Shown: in pieces, positions 1 through 8,278 of the stretch
How the letters are laid out: each line of letters starts with the position of its first letter
Numbering within the stretch: position 1 is the first letter of the stretch
Origin: Tolypothrix sp. PCC 7712
GTDB lineage: Bacteria; Cyanobacteriota; Cyanobacteriia; Cyanobacteriales; Nostocaceae
Length of the DNA: 64,000 nt
Assembly: GCF_025860405.1 (NCBI RefSeq)
Contig: NZ_CP063785.1
Span: 5,891,390-5,955,389 of the forward strand
Direction: 5' to 3'
Notes under the pieces: model-generated
Seen by the model: only the letters and a program-made list of their open reading frames with translations
Database searches by the model: none
Told to the model about the DNA's origin: nothing
Position numbers and translations under genes: made by a program

Positions 1-195
1 GTAATTTGGAATGAAGTTTATCGCGTTCCTTCTGATGTGAATGATGATATCTGTGATTATCCCTTGGCGCGCAACTTGGTAATGTTAACCGTTGCAGTGG
101 CTTGTGAAGCCGTGATTTCCTTCATTGCGATCGCACAACAGCGGAATTTTACGATTACCCTCAAGGATATGCAAGTTCAACCGCTATTTCTGTAG
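1..195 (+). CDS. C-terminal fragment of an unknown protein (runs off the left edge)
   Basis: An open frame enters from the left edge and ends with TAG at 193-195, leaving 64 residues. The fragment contains a short hydrophobic stretch (LVMLTVAVACEAVISFIAIA) followed by a polar tail ending QPLFL. It includes a HIP1-like GCGATCGC site within the coding sequence, as is usual for cyanobacterial genes. I do not recognise the family, and the N-terminal part lies outside the window. It converges on the permease on the other strand. Confidence 0.5.
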   Translation, partial: VIWNEVYRVPSDVNDDICDYPLARNLVMLTVAVACEAVISFIAIAQQRNFTITLKDMQVQPLFL

Positions 196-239
196 ATGAG
201 AGCAAGCAAAACCTATGCAGTGAAATCAGGAGAAATAGC

Positions 240-413
240 TCAATTTTTCCGCCGTTCTTGCCAATCGACATAAAAAAAGAGAATTGCCAGCAACAGATAG
301 CCAATCGCCCAAGGCGCACCTGTTCCAGCGCCAAAATTCACAACTGTATCTGCAACAGTCCAACGATAACTGTGCATTAACCCAACCCAAGAAATAATAG
401 CTGCGATGATAGA
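240..413 (-). pseudogene. Detached C-terminal tail of the NCS2 permease
   Basis: Reading through the TAG at 414-416 in the same frame gives 58 residues: SIIAAIISWVGL, HSYRWTVADT, then a hydrophobic helix and a positively charged end (WQERRKN) before TGA. No start codon or ribosome site is apparent at its beginning. A TGG (Trp) to TAG change would explain the break, because Trp or a similar residue fits the membrane context. It is either a nonsense mutation, a sequencing error, or a readthrough site. Confidence 0.75.
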
Positions 414-1826
414 CTAATAGGCAGCGTAGCGAAACTTGCGTTCAATAATGTAAACTGTAATGCCCGCTAAAATCATCGCAGAAAAAATAAACCCCTGCTC
501 AAGAGCAAAAGCGCCATCAATATATGTATCGCTTAACTTAAACTGCTCAATTAGGGATGGGGTAAAAGGTTTTTCCACCGTACCCAAACCTGCTGCGCGC
601 AGTGCATTCTTGGCGATGAGTGCACCCCAACCAGCAATCCCTGGTAACAAACCAACAACTACAGCAGGTGCATGGTGCGATGGCGTAGCTGTAAAGCTTT
701 GAGCCACAATCACAATCCCAATCCATAATACAATCGCCATCCCCGCTTCCACAGGGACAAAGTAAGCTAGCATCGCTACGGTTCCAGTCAAGCAAAGCAA
801 GCCCATGATGATGCCATTGAGAACTGAGTACCCAATCCTTGCACCTAAAGCTTTCCAGCCTGGATGACCAATATAAATAGTAGTAGGAAAACAGGAACCA
901 CAAATAGCAGCCGCCAAAGTTCCAATCCCATTCACCGCCAAACAGGGCGCAGCTGGATAGTTATCACCCGCCGCTTCTGCACTTTCTAAATTCTGGATAC
1001 TACCAACCAGATTAAATAGCCCCATTGGGAGAATAATGCTGAAATATTCCAAAAAGACTGAACGACTATTCCATAATTCTCCCAACCACAAAGAAGGTAG
1101 ATAGAGCCTAATTGGTTGTAGAGTAGCAGCAAACTTGGCATGATCCCAACTGACTAAACCAGTTCCCCAAGCCAAAGCAATTCCTAAAATCACAGCCAAT
1201 AAGCCGCCGGGTATGCCAAATCGCACTCGCCCAAAATAAGTTACCAGAATTACACCCAGAGGTACCAAGCCCACTACAGGATTAGCAAAGGTACGAAAGA
1301 GAAAGCCAATAGCAATAAAAGTGATTGCAATCCCACCCAAAGTAGAAAGAAGTGCTGCACGGGGTGCCAACCGACGGAGGCGATCGCCAATTCCAGCCCC
1401 AGCAAATTCTATTAACCCAGAACCAAAGCAAGCCACCAAACCCGCTTGCCAAGCTAATTCAGCCGCTTGTTCGCCAGATGCGCCACCAGCAATTGCAGCC
1501 AATTTTACAGGCAACATCACCAGAAAAATATAAGCAAAAAGACTAACGGTATTAATTCCATAGGGCAAAGCAGTAATATCATCGCGCTGTTCGCGTTTAC
1601 CTTGCTCTTTGGCTAACCTGGCATAATAGAAGTTGCCTACAATCAAACTGATTGCTATTCCAGGCAAAATCCGCCCATAAACTAACTCAGCCGGAAAGCC
1701 CAGAACTGTTTGGCACAAACTAACAATCAATAAAATTTGAATAAAATTATCCAGCGCCAGCCCAAATAAACCATCAATATCTCTGCGAACGAACCAACGG
1801 GGAACTCTGGTTGTAGCGACTTCCAT
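414..1826 (-). CDS. NCS2-family nucleobase permease, ended early by an amber codon
   Basis: The 470-residue polytopic membrane protein has the layout of the NCS2 xanthine/uracil permease family (many hydrophobic segments, N-terminal FGLALDNFIQILL region, repeated Gly-rich helices). It would import purines or related bases across the inner membrane. Translation stops at TAG (complement of 414-416) after FRYAAY. The same frame continues in phase for 58 more codons to TGA at 240-242, with a further membrane helix (IGYLLLAILFFYV), so the protein lacks its usual last segment. The upstream region carries no other gene for about 330 bp. Substrate cannot be told from sequence. The family call is firm; functionality is doubtful. 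Confidence 0.85.
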   Translation of the reverse strand: MEVATTRVPRWFVRRDIDGLFGLALDNFIQILLIVSLCQTVLGFPAELVYGRILPGIAISLIVGNFYYARLAKEQGKREQRDDITALPYGINTVSLFAYIFLVMLPVKLAAIAGGASGEQAAELAWQAGLVACFGSGLIEFAGAGIGDRLRRLAPRAALLSTLGGIAITFIAIGFLFRTFANPVVGLVPLGVILVTYFGRVRFGIPGGLLAVILGIALAWGTGLVSWDHAKFAATLQPIRLYLPSLWLGELWNSRSVFLEYFSIILPMGLFNLVGSIQNLESAEAAGDNYPAAPCLAVNGIGTLAAAICGSCFPTTIYIGHPGWKALGARIGYSVLNGIIMGLLCLTGTVAMLAYFVPVEAGMAIVLWIGIVIVAQSFTATPSHHAPAVVVGLLPGIAGWGALIAKNALRAAGLGTVEKPFTPSLIEQFKLSDTYIDGAFALEQGFIFSAMILAGITVYIIERKFRYAAY

Positions 1827-1928
1827 TGTTTTTCTTTTGCTTTGTCAATTTTCTGGTAATGGCCTTGCCGCTTTCAGAATACCAGCAATAGCATTACTGG
1901 TGATAGATTATCGATAATTTTCTTTAGC

Positions 1929-2041
1929 GGCGTTGCTGATTGATGGGATGATTTTTGTCTCACGCAAAGGCGCAAAAGCGCAAAGAATCGACCTTCAGTT
2001 TTGTCTAGAAGCCTGAATTCATCCCGCAAATATGCAACGCC
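1929..2041. mobile_element. MITE-like element with 8-bp target duplication
   Basis: The 113-bp element begins GGCGTTGCTGATTG and ends with the near-inverse ATATGCAACGCC; an inner GGGATGA / TCATCCC pair continues the inverted repeat. It is flanked on both sides by TCTTTAGC (1921-1928 and 2042-2049), a perfect 8-bp direct duplication. It has no coding capacity. The 1827-2160 gap between the permease and the CRISPR array holds this element and no gene I can support. Confidence 0.75.
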
Positions 2042-2160
2042 TCTTTAGCAATCGATAGTTGACTGCTCTAGTTGTCAAGCCTCAACCCATCAAATGTAGG
2101 GTATGTTAGGCGCTATCGATATGCGTCAATCCCCGCAAACGGAGATTTAGCCCGTTCGTC

Positions 2161-3077
2161 GTTTCAATCCCTCATAGGGATTATTAGAAATTTCAACGGT
2201 ATCCTTCCATACGCTGTTTTGCTTCACCCACGTTTCAATCCCTCATAGGGATTATTAGAAATTTCAACCTTTTCGTCTTGCGAGAAAAACTGATTGTTGG
2301 CTCGTTTCAATCCCTCATAGGGATTATTAGAAATTTCAACGATTGAGTACGCTGTGGAGCTACGACCAAGAGCGAAGTCTTGTTTCAATCCCTCATAGGG
2401 ATTATTAGAAATTTCAACTTGAGCATAAACCGTTTGGAGGCAGATAGGTGCTGTTTCAATCCCTCATAGGGATTATTAGAAATTTCAACACTGATTAATT
2501 GGGTGAGTGTTGCAAACTTCTGCGTTTCAATCCCTCATAGGGATTATTAGAAATTTCAACTCAATGGCACAACTGTCTCAAAGGATAAATTAGCAAGTTT
2601 CAATCCCTCATAGGGATTATTAGAAATTTCAACTATAAATACAATGATTGCCACTCTAGAGAAAACTGTTTCAATCCCTCATAGGGATTATTAGAAATTT
2701 CAACTCCCGCCAAGCAAAAGCTTAATTTACTTTGTTTATCAGTAAGTTTCAATCCCTCATAGGGATTATTAGAAATTTCAACTAGCCAGCGACAGGCAGC
2801 AAGCCCCAGCCCCACAACCAGTTTCAATCCCTCATAGGGATTATTAGAAATTTCAACTTCAATCGCAGGCACTGGTAGTTTAACGTTCAATTACAAACGT
2901 TTCAATCCCTCATAGGGATTATTAGAAATTTCAACCCTAAGTGGCTTGCATTGTGTTTGTAAAACTGTTGTTTCAATCCCTCATAGGGATTATTAGAAAT
3001 TTCAACTTTTGCCGATGCAAGAGACGGTTGCAGAGTAATTGTTTCAATCCCTCATAGGGATTATTAGAAATTTCAAC
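2161..3077 (-). CRISPR. CRISPR array, 13 repeats and 12 spacers, subtype I-D
   Basis: Thirteen apparently identical 37-nt repeats start at 2161, 2232, 2304, 2382, 2453, 2524, 2597, 2668, 2746, 2821, 2899, 2970 and 3041. The plus strand reads GTTTCAATCCCTCATAGG...AAATTTCAAC; the complement ends GGGATTGAAAC, the usual 8-nt crRNA handle ATTGAAAC, so transcription is on the minus strand. An internal AATCCCTATGAGGGATT palindrome gives the hairpin cut by Cas6. Spacers are 34-41 nt. The leader is at 3078-3290, next to cas2, so the newest spacer is at 3007-3040. The leader-distal repeat is intact rather than decayed. Short open frames running through the array are artefacts. Confidence 0.98.
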
Positions 3078-3290
3078 GGCAGAAGCCCAAAAGTCAAGTT
3101 ATATGCAGTTTTCAAGGTTCTGTTGCGCGGATAGCGCCATAATAACACGGGCAATAGTGAAAACGCAAAACCGAAATTGCTGAAAGTCTATCTCTGTAAG
3201 GCGCGCGGGTAATTGGACATCAATTAAAATTTGAAAGCCTTACAGAGAAATAGTTTCACCTACTTTTTGGGAGAACTAGTTTTTCCACAC
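3078..3290 (-). promoter_or_regulatory. CRISPR leader with perfect 12-bp inverted repeat
   Basis: The A/T-rich stretch between cas2 and the first repeat should carry the array promoter and the signals for spacer integration. TCTCTGTAAGGC (3191-3202) and GCCTTACAGAGA (3237-3248) form an exact 12-bp inverted repeat around a 34-nt A/T-rich centre containing AATTGGACATCAATT. The spacing would allow DNA bending or dimer binding. It could instead act as a terminator for cas2, but it has no T-run on the minus side. Role inferred from position. Confidence 0.6.
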
Positions 3291-3578
3291 CTACCCCTCC
3301 GCGCATTCGGCAAAGAAAATAGTATCATCGGGGACTGGTTCACCGCCAATACGTTCAACCTTACCAAAGCAGCAACTACATAAAGAGTAAAAACGGATAT
3401 TGTCTGTATCAGTTTTGATCAACTTATGCAAGCGCGATCGCAGTTTGGCGTACTGGGTATCATTCAACTGACATTCAAAAATACTATACTGCACCCATTG
3501 CCCATAAGACTTGAGAATGTTATGAATCTTTGTGCGGCGCTTGTCTTCGGAAATATCGTAGGATATAACAACATTCAT
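3291..3578 (-). CDS. cas2: CRISPR-associated endoribonuclease/integrase subunit Cas2
   Basis: The 95-residue ferredoxin-fold protein opens with beta strand MNVVISYDIS, carrying the family Asp (D8), and is the usual Cas2 length. Cas2 forms the centre of the Cas1-Cas2 integrase that inserts spacers at the leader end. ATG at 3578 is chosen over an upstream TTG at 3584 because GAGAGGA lies about 10 nt before it. It begins 22 nt after cas1 and is the last gene of the cas operon before the leader and array. Confidence 0.95.
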   Translation of the reverse strand: MNVVISYDISEDKRRTKIHNILKSYGQWVQYSIFECQLNDTQYAKLRSRLHKLIKTDTDNIRFYSLCSCCFGKVERIGGEPVPDDTIFFAECAEG

Positions 3579-3600
3579 CTGCAATTGTCCTCTCTTGTAT

Positions 3601-4605
3601 TTACTTCAAAATTAAAGGTGGATACTTTTCAATTTCACCCATGAGGTATTTCGCTAATAATCGAGCTTGCAATTCAAAGGCTTCTTGATAAGTAGATTTA
3701 CGCCCAAATACCGGATGTTTAAATTCCGATAACTTCTTTTGTGCGTATAACTGTAGAAATGTTTTTCGTCCCGAAGCAGTGAGAGAAACTGCACCGCTTA
3801 AAGGTTCAGTGACAAAATCAGCAGGTGTCAGCAAGCGTTTATTTAAAGCAGATAACACTACTGTATCGACAACTAAGGGGCGAAATTCCTCCATTAAATC
3901 TAGTGCGAGAGATGGTCTACCATAACGTTCGCAATGCAAGTATCCTAAATATGGATCGAAGCCAACAATATTTAGTGCGCCTTGCACATCATGACGCAAC
4001 AACGCATAGCCAAAGCTAAGTAAAGAATTCACCGGATCGGTAGGCGGACGGCGGACGCGACCGTTAAAATCAAATTCTGGAACCAGAATTAGCTCAGAAA
4101 AACAGCCAAAGTAAGCCGCACTACCAGCACCTTCCAAGCCTCGCAGCGAATTGATATTATGAGTCGTTTCAATTGGTGCGATCGCCTGCTCAATGCGAGT
4201 TATATTCTTTGATAAATCCAAATCTGTAGATTCGCGCTGTCGGCGCAGTAAAACCTGCCGATAGTTTTTCAGTTTACCGCGCACAAAACCTTGTACCAAG
4301 TGAATCGCCTGGGTTGATTCTCCCTCTGCTTGCCATTGAGCTTTGCGAACAAATATATTTTTAGTAACCTCTGGTTCTAAGCGTCCCAAATAACCACCCG
4401 TATGAGTCAGAAATGTTAGCGGAATATGACGCTCAAGCAATTCAGAAATGACAGCAGGTGAAACAGTCGCGCGTCCTAAAACTACAACACCATCAATCTT
4501 GAGCAAAGGTACATCTAAAATCGTCTTTTTCTCAAATTTAACATTCAAACGTTCATCTACTTTCCCAATAAAAGCATCTTCTTGGGTAATATAAACTGTG
4601 CCCAT
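3601..4605 (-). CDS. cas1: CRISPR-associated endonuclease Cas1
   Basis: The 334-residue integrase has an N-terminal beta domain and a helical catalytic domain. The metal-binding residues are visible: Glu in RGLEGAGSAAYF (about residue 158), His in YLGYLHCERYG (about 224) and Glu in LALDLMEEFRP (about 239). The DPVNSLLSFGYALL helix is characteristic. It catalyses staggered cleavage-ligation of new spacers into the first repeat, with Cas2 and Cas4. ATG at 4605 is preferred to a TTG two codons upstream. The 4606-4718 gap to cas4 holds a short cyanobacterial repeat (GGTGCGTTGCGCTGCGCGAC). Confidence 0.96.
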   Translation of the reverse strand: MGTVYITQEDAFIGKVDERLNVKFEKKTILDVPLLKIDGVVVLGRATVSPAVISELLERHIPLTFLTHTGGYLGRLEPEVTKNIFVRKAQWQAEGESTQAIHLVQGFVRGKLKNYRQVLLRRQRESTDLDLSKNITRIEQAIAPIETTHNINSLRGLEGAGSAAYFGCFSELILVPEFDFNGRVRRPPTDPVNSLLSFGYALLRHDVQGALNIVGFDPYLGYLHCERYGRPSLALDLMEEFRPLVVDTVVLSALNKRLLTPADFVTEPLSGAVSLTASGRKTFLQLYAQKKLSEFKHPVFGRKSTYQEAFELQARLLAKYLMGEIEKYPPLILK

Positions 4606-4718
4606 AATCAAATCTCAAAGTAAATTACAAACAATAGGAAGATTTGCGGAATCATTGATGGTATATCGGTGCGTTGCGCTGCGCGACAACACACCCTACA
4701 TTACGAATTACTGTCTGC

Positions 4719-5312
4719 TTAATGTGGCTCTTGATAACGCTTGACTTTATCGGTTGCTTGTGGTATGCATGAAGGGTAAAGACTGCAACCATCGCAGCGT
4801 TTTGTTTTTACGGGTATTGGCATTGCACCTGTAAATAGCAATTGTTGAACAGCTTCAATTATTGCGATCGCACTTTGCCGCAATTCATCATTAATTTCTA
4901 CTAACTGACGTTGATGTGAATGTGCATAATATATATAACCTGTGCTGATACTCTTCCCCGTCATTTCCTCCAAACACAAAGCTTGCGCGCAGACTTGCAT
5001 TTCATCATTATCCCATTCACCCTTGCGACCGCGCTTGTATTCAATAGGATAAAATTTGCCATTTTCAGATTCAATCAAATCAGATTTACCTATCAGTTTA
5101 TACTTATCAGATTTCAGCCAAATTGCCCGTATCTGCCAAGTCTCTTCACGATATCCATCACCATTAGTATGCACTCTCTCATGTAAACTGGTACCTTCAA
5201 TTGTATACTGGTTATCGATAAATTCTCCCGCACAAAACATCCGCCAACAGCGATGCGCGCAGTAAGCATATTGATTTAACGCCGCAATTGGAATGTAATC
5301 AATTTCATTCAT
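4719..5312 (-). CDS. cas4: CRISPR-associated Cas4, RecB-like exonuclease
   Basis: The 197-residue protein has the Cas4 layout: N-terminal cysteines in YCAHRCWRMFC (C18, C22, C27), a RecB-type core (GKSDLIES, then FYPIEYKRG with the E-x-K catalytic pair) and a C-terminal CDGCSLYPSC cluster. The cysteines should hold an iron-sulfur cluster. Cas4 trims prespacers and checks the PAM so that spacers enter in the right orientation. It belongs to the adaptation part of the operon, upstream of cas1 and cas2. Confidence 0.94.
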   Translation of the reverse strand: MNEIDYIPIAALNQYAYCAHRCWRMFCAGEFIDNQYTIEGTSLHERVHTNGDGYREETWQIRAIWLKSDKYKLIGKSDLIESENGKFYPIEYKRGRKGEWDNDEMQVCAQALCLEEMTGKSISTGYIYYAHSHQRQLVEINDELRQSAIAIIEAVQQLLFTGAMPIPVKTKRCDGCSLYPSCIPQATDKVKRYQEPH

Positions 5313-5604
5313 AACTTAATTGATCTATTGCAAAAATTTATTTATCTAGTAGCCATAAATTACTCACAAACATTTCTCCCCCTCTCTAAACAAGGCAAAA
5401 GGAAAAAGTGAGCCAGTGCGGTGGACGGGTTCCCAAGGCACTCCGTTGGGCGGCTTTGCCGACTTGAAGGAAGTGCCGTCGGCATAAAGCAACTGGCGAA
5501 CTCCACAGGAGTTAAAAGGTAAAAGAAAGAACAAACACAATGGTATGGAGTCCCTAAATTTATGGGGATTATATTTTTACTTTTTACTTTTTACTTTTTA
5601 CTTC
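5313..5604. repeat. Repeat-filled gap inside the cas operon (cas4-cas6)
   Basis: The 292-bp gap splits an otherwise compact operon. It holds a cyanobacterial interspersed repeat at about 5409-5515 (GTGAGCCAGTGCGGTGGACG ... CAACTGGCGAACTCC) and a heptamer tandem repeat TTTTTAC, about four copies, at 5574-5602 just past the cas6 stop. A repeat related to the first is seen near 57260-57420. No gene is seen. Confidence 0.6.
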
Positions 5605-6423
5605 CTAATCCCTACGCACCATACCCATCCCCATTGTTGTTTTCCGCCCTAAACCTGCATATAATGCAAAATCAGCTAAAGCGTTTATTTGCTTAATTGC
5701 TAAAGGTTCAATATCGCCTAAAATTCGATAGCTAATTGCACCAACACAACCGATAAACTTACTTTCATAGTTACTGACAACTTCTGTATTAATGTCAAAA
5801 GCACTCGGATAAATGGATTCAATGGGAATACTAGAAATTTCTATGCCACTATATTTATTCCAACGGTTAAGTAAGCTATTAAATACAGATTCTTTTACCG
5901 GAAGAAAAGTATCATATCCACCTTGACGAAAGGATACAGGCGTAGCAAAATTAAAGCTAAGATTGCGCTCTTTATTTGATGCTTGTTCGTAAAGTTGTGC
6001 ATAATTACAAGCATTCGCCCAAGGTTGCTTTGATTGCGCTGTACCTTGAATTTGAGTAATATATAAATTTGCCGAACCTAAATGCCAAGGATGTTCTGGG
6101 TTGAGATTTAGCCACAATGGGGTTAATTTGCTAAATAAAGTATCATCAAGTAAAGAGACACGCCACCAACAGGGAGTACCAGCCGCAATAGGTTTTTGAT
6201 GGATAAATTGCAACGTTTGGTGATGTGGTTTGGGTTGTCGTTGGATTTGCAATGGTGAAAGAGTAAAGGCTTTATCTGCATTTGATGAGTGCAGATATTC
6301 TCCTAAACTTGGATCTACAGAACTGATGAGAGTGAGAAATAATGCATGGAAATGTCTACCACTCAAAAATTCTGGGTAGATGGGAGACTGGGGGACGAGA
6401 TTTAAAACAAGGCTGTAAGGCAT
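5605..6423 (-). CDS. cas6: CRISPR RNA endoribonuclease Cas6
   Basis: The 272-residue RAMP-fold protein cuts the pre-crRNA 3' of each repeat hairpin and leaves the ATTGAAAC handle. The N-terminus has SGRHFHALFL with candidate catalytic histidines H24 and H26. The C-terminus carries the glycine-rich loop GLGRKTTMGMGMV typical of Cas6 proteins. It lies between csc1 and the adaptation genes on the same strand, 50 bp after csc1. It probably processes the 2161-3077 array and possibly the two degenerate repeats near cas3'. Confidence 0.92.
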   Translation of the reverse strand: MPYSLVLNLVPQSPIYPEFLSGRHFHALFLTLISSVDPSLGEYLHSSNADKAFTLSPLQIQRQPKPHHQTLQFIHQKPIAAGTPCWWRVSLLDDTLFSKLTPLWLNLNPEHPWHLGSANLYITQIQGTAQSKQPWANACNYAQLYEQASNKERNLSFNFATPVSFRQGGYDTFLPVKESVFNSLLNRWNKYSGIEISSIPIESIYPSAFDINTEVVSNYESKFIGCVGAISYRILGDIEPLAIKQINALADFALYAGLGRKTTMGMGMVRRD

Positions 6424-6473
6424 GAATAATTTAAAATGATAGATGTAGGGTGGGGATTGCCCACCGCTAGAAA

Positions 6474-7193
6474 TTAAGCTTTAAGTCGATACTGCATTTT
6501 TGCAGGTAAGCGTAATTTTGCACTTGTGTTGGGATGTTCCAACTCGTAATATTCGCCTTGGCAAATACTTACATTTTGAATCAGACTTACTGGGGGCATA
6601 TTTATCACATCATAGCTAATAACTTGATGGGTAAACATTACATCCAGAGGATTCAATGGGTAAGGGAAAGAAAAGTTATCGGTTTTTAAATTGATTTTTG
6701 TAACTTCTTGCATTCTTAGTTCAGCCTTACTCATCCATTTACCCAAGCGAATCCATTTTGGTAGCTTGATTGGCTTTTGAGAAATTACAAAAAACTCAAA
6801 TTGGCTTTCTGGTGCAATTTCTTTCGCTCTACCAAAGCTAGGAATATTTTTTTGCGTCTTCTCCATTTCTACATGGTAGTTATTATTCGCATATTTCCAT
6901 GTATTAAGAATCGCAGTATGATTAACTGCACGCGCAGGTGTAACATAAATTTCCTGCTGATTTAGCGGCGTTAAATGTTCCTCATATTTGGGAACCTGTT
7001 CAGGACAAAAGTAACGATAGGAATGTTCTTCAGCTACATTGGTAGAGTAAACTTCGCTATCAACTAAACCTAATGCATAGCAGAGTGCGTAATTATGAAT
7101 TACCGCTTCTGTTTCGTATAATCTGCCGATTTCACGAGTAGCGTAATAAAGGCTGTCGTGTAATTCTAATTGACAGCAATAAATAATTGGCAT
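6474..7193 (-). CDS. csc1: Type I-D Cascade subunit Csc1 (Cas5 family)
   Basis: The 239-residue protein sits directly after csc2 (5 nt gap) in the fixed I-D order. It is the Cas5-like subunit that caps the crRNA 5' handle and contacts Cas10d. It starts IIYCCQLELHDSLYYATREIG, the usual Csc1 opening, and has a ferredoxin-like RAMP fold ending with the strand KLRLPAKMQYRL. No truncation is seen. Confidence 0.93.
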   Translation of the reverse strand: MPIIYCCQLELHDSLYYATREIGRLYETEAVIHNYALCYALGLVDSEVYSTNVAEEHSYRYFCPEQVPKYEEHLTPLNQQEIYVTPARAVNHTAILNTWKYANNNYHVEMEKTQKNIPSFGRAKEIAPESQFEFFVISQKPIKLPKWIRLGKWMSKAELRMQEVTKINLKTDNFSFPYPLNPLDVMFTHQVISYDVINMPPVSLIQNVSICQGEYYELEHPNTSAKLRLPAKMQYRLKA

Positions 7194-7198
7194 AGCGA

Positions 7199-8209
7199 TT
7201 ACCCTGCTTTAGCCGTCGATTTCTTTTTGCTGATGTGTTTGTTAGCGTATTCTTTAGCTTCTGCATCAGCTTTTTGTAAAATTGATTTTATGCCTGCTTC
7301 GCTATTTGTGAGTGTTTTAACTTCACTTAGCAAGGGTACGAAAGTCTCACCAATAAAGTCAGTGTGAACAATAAATTCATCAGCCATTAATTCTTCAATC
7401 GCACTTTTAGCAGCAGTAATAACATCATCTTCATCTAAAGGTTCGGGAGAATTGATACTATTATTTGCCTGCATTTTATCGTATATTGCTTGAGTCCAGC
7501 GTAAATTACTAGTAATTTCTCCATCAGCAAAGATTACACCAATTAACTCATTTCTTACACGCCCTGTGCGGGTTGTTTGCGCTCCATAATGGCGAGTTCG
7601 TAAGATGTTATTAAAGACGTAAAGAAAACTAGCTTCAGTTGGGTCTTTTAATGTAACAATACTAGGAAAGAAAGTTTGCGGTCTGATGTGGTCTTGTTGG
7701 TTAATTCTGCTAGTAACTTCCCCAGGTTTAGAACCATCCTCTCCTTTAGAAGCCATTGTCCCATTCTCATAAGGAGCATTGAGGGTAAAAGTTTCGTGTG
7801 ATTCATCAAAAGCTGTTATTGAAAATGCTGTATCTACCACAACTTTTGATTTCTCAGAGCCAGAATCGCCAATTGCAAATCCGTAAATAATGCAATCAGG
7901 ATTATCCATTGCAAAATTAACGTTGTATTCGCATTCTTCAGCAGTCATCAAGCCATAGTTACGCAACAATTCTCGTCCAACTAAACGTTCTGGTGTTGAC
8001 TGTTTACGTTTGAACATTGACAGGCGGCTAATTGTAGTTTTATCTTTAACTCCTGCTCTGACTCTGGCTTTATTGAGTTCGCCATCTGTTTGAAATAATG
8101 GGTATGATTCAGTGATGCGAATAGTTAAAAAGTGGACATATTTACCCATTGGTTTGTAGGGAATTGCTGTTTGAAATAATTTAGATTCAACGGTTTTGAG
8201 CAAAGCCAT
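7199..8209 (-). CDS. csc2: Type I-D Cascade backbone subunit Csc2 (Cas7 family)
   Basis: The 336-residue protein is the Cas7-like backbone that polymerises along the crRNA. Start ATG at 8209 (MALLKTVESKLF) is chosen because GGAG lies 7 nt upstream; an upstream in-frame start at 8245 would add 12 unlikely residues. The RTTRTGRVRNELIGV region fits the family's nucleic-acid-binding part, and the C-terminus is Lys/Ala-rich. It lies between cas10d and csc1. Confidence 0.94.
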   Translation of the reverse strand: MALLKTVESKLFQTAIPYKPMGKYVHFLTIRITESYPLFQTDGELNKARVRAGVKDKTTISRLSMFKRKQSTPERLVGRELLRNYGLMTAEECEYNVNFAMDNPDCIIYGFAIGDSGSEKSKVVVDTAFSITAFDESHETFTLNAPYENGTMASKGEDGSKPGEVTSRINQQDHIRPQTFFPSIVTLKDPTEASFLYVFNNILRTRHYGAQTTRTGRVRNELIGVIFADGEITSNLRWTQAIYDKMQANNSINSPEPLDEDDVITAAKSAIEELMADEFIVHTDFIGETFVPLLSEVKTLTNSEAGIKSILQKADAEAKEYANKHISKKKSTAKAG

Positions 8210-8278
8210 AATATTTCTCCAAAAAATATGATTATTTCGATGCAATTAGCAGAGTTATTAGCTGAGAATAGCTGGTGT

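Noticed and set aside
2123..2160. Possible extra degenerate CRISPR repeat at the leader-distal end (TCAATCCCCGCAAACGG)
   Set aside because: Only the first 11 positions agree well and it abuts the first repeat with no spacer.
2633..2890. Protein made of VEISNNPYEGLK repeats
   Set aside because: It is a translation of the CRISPR repeats themselves.
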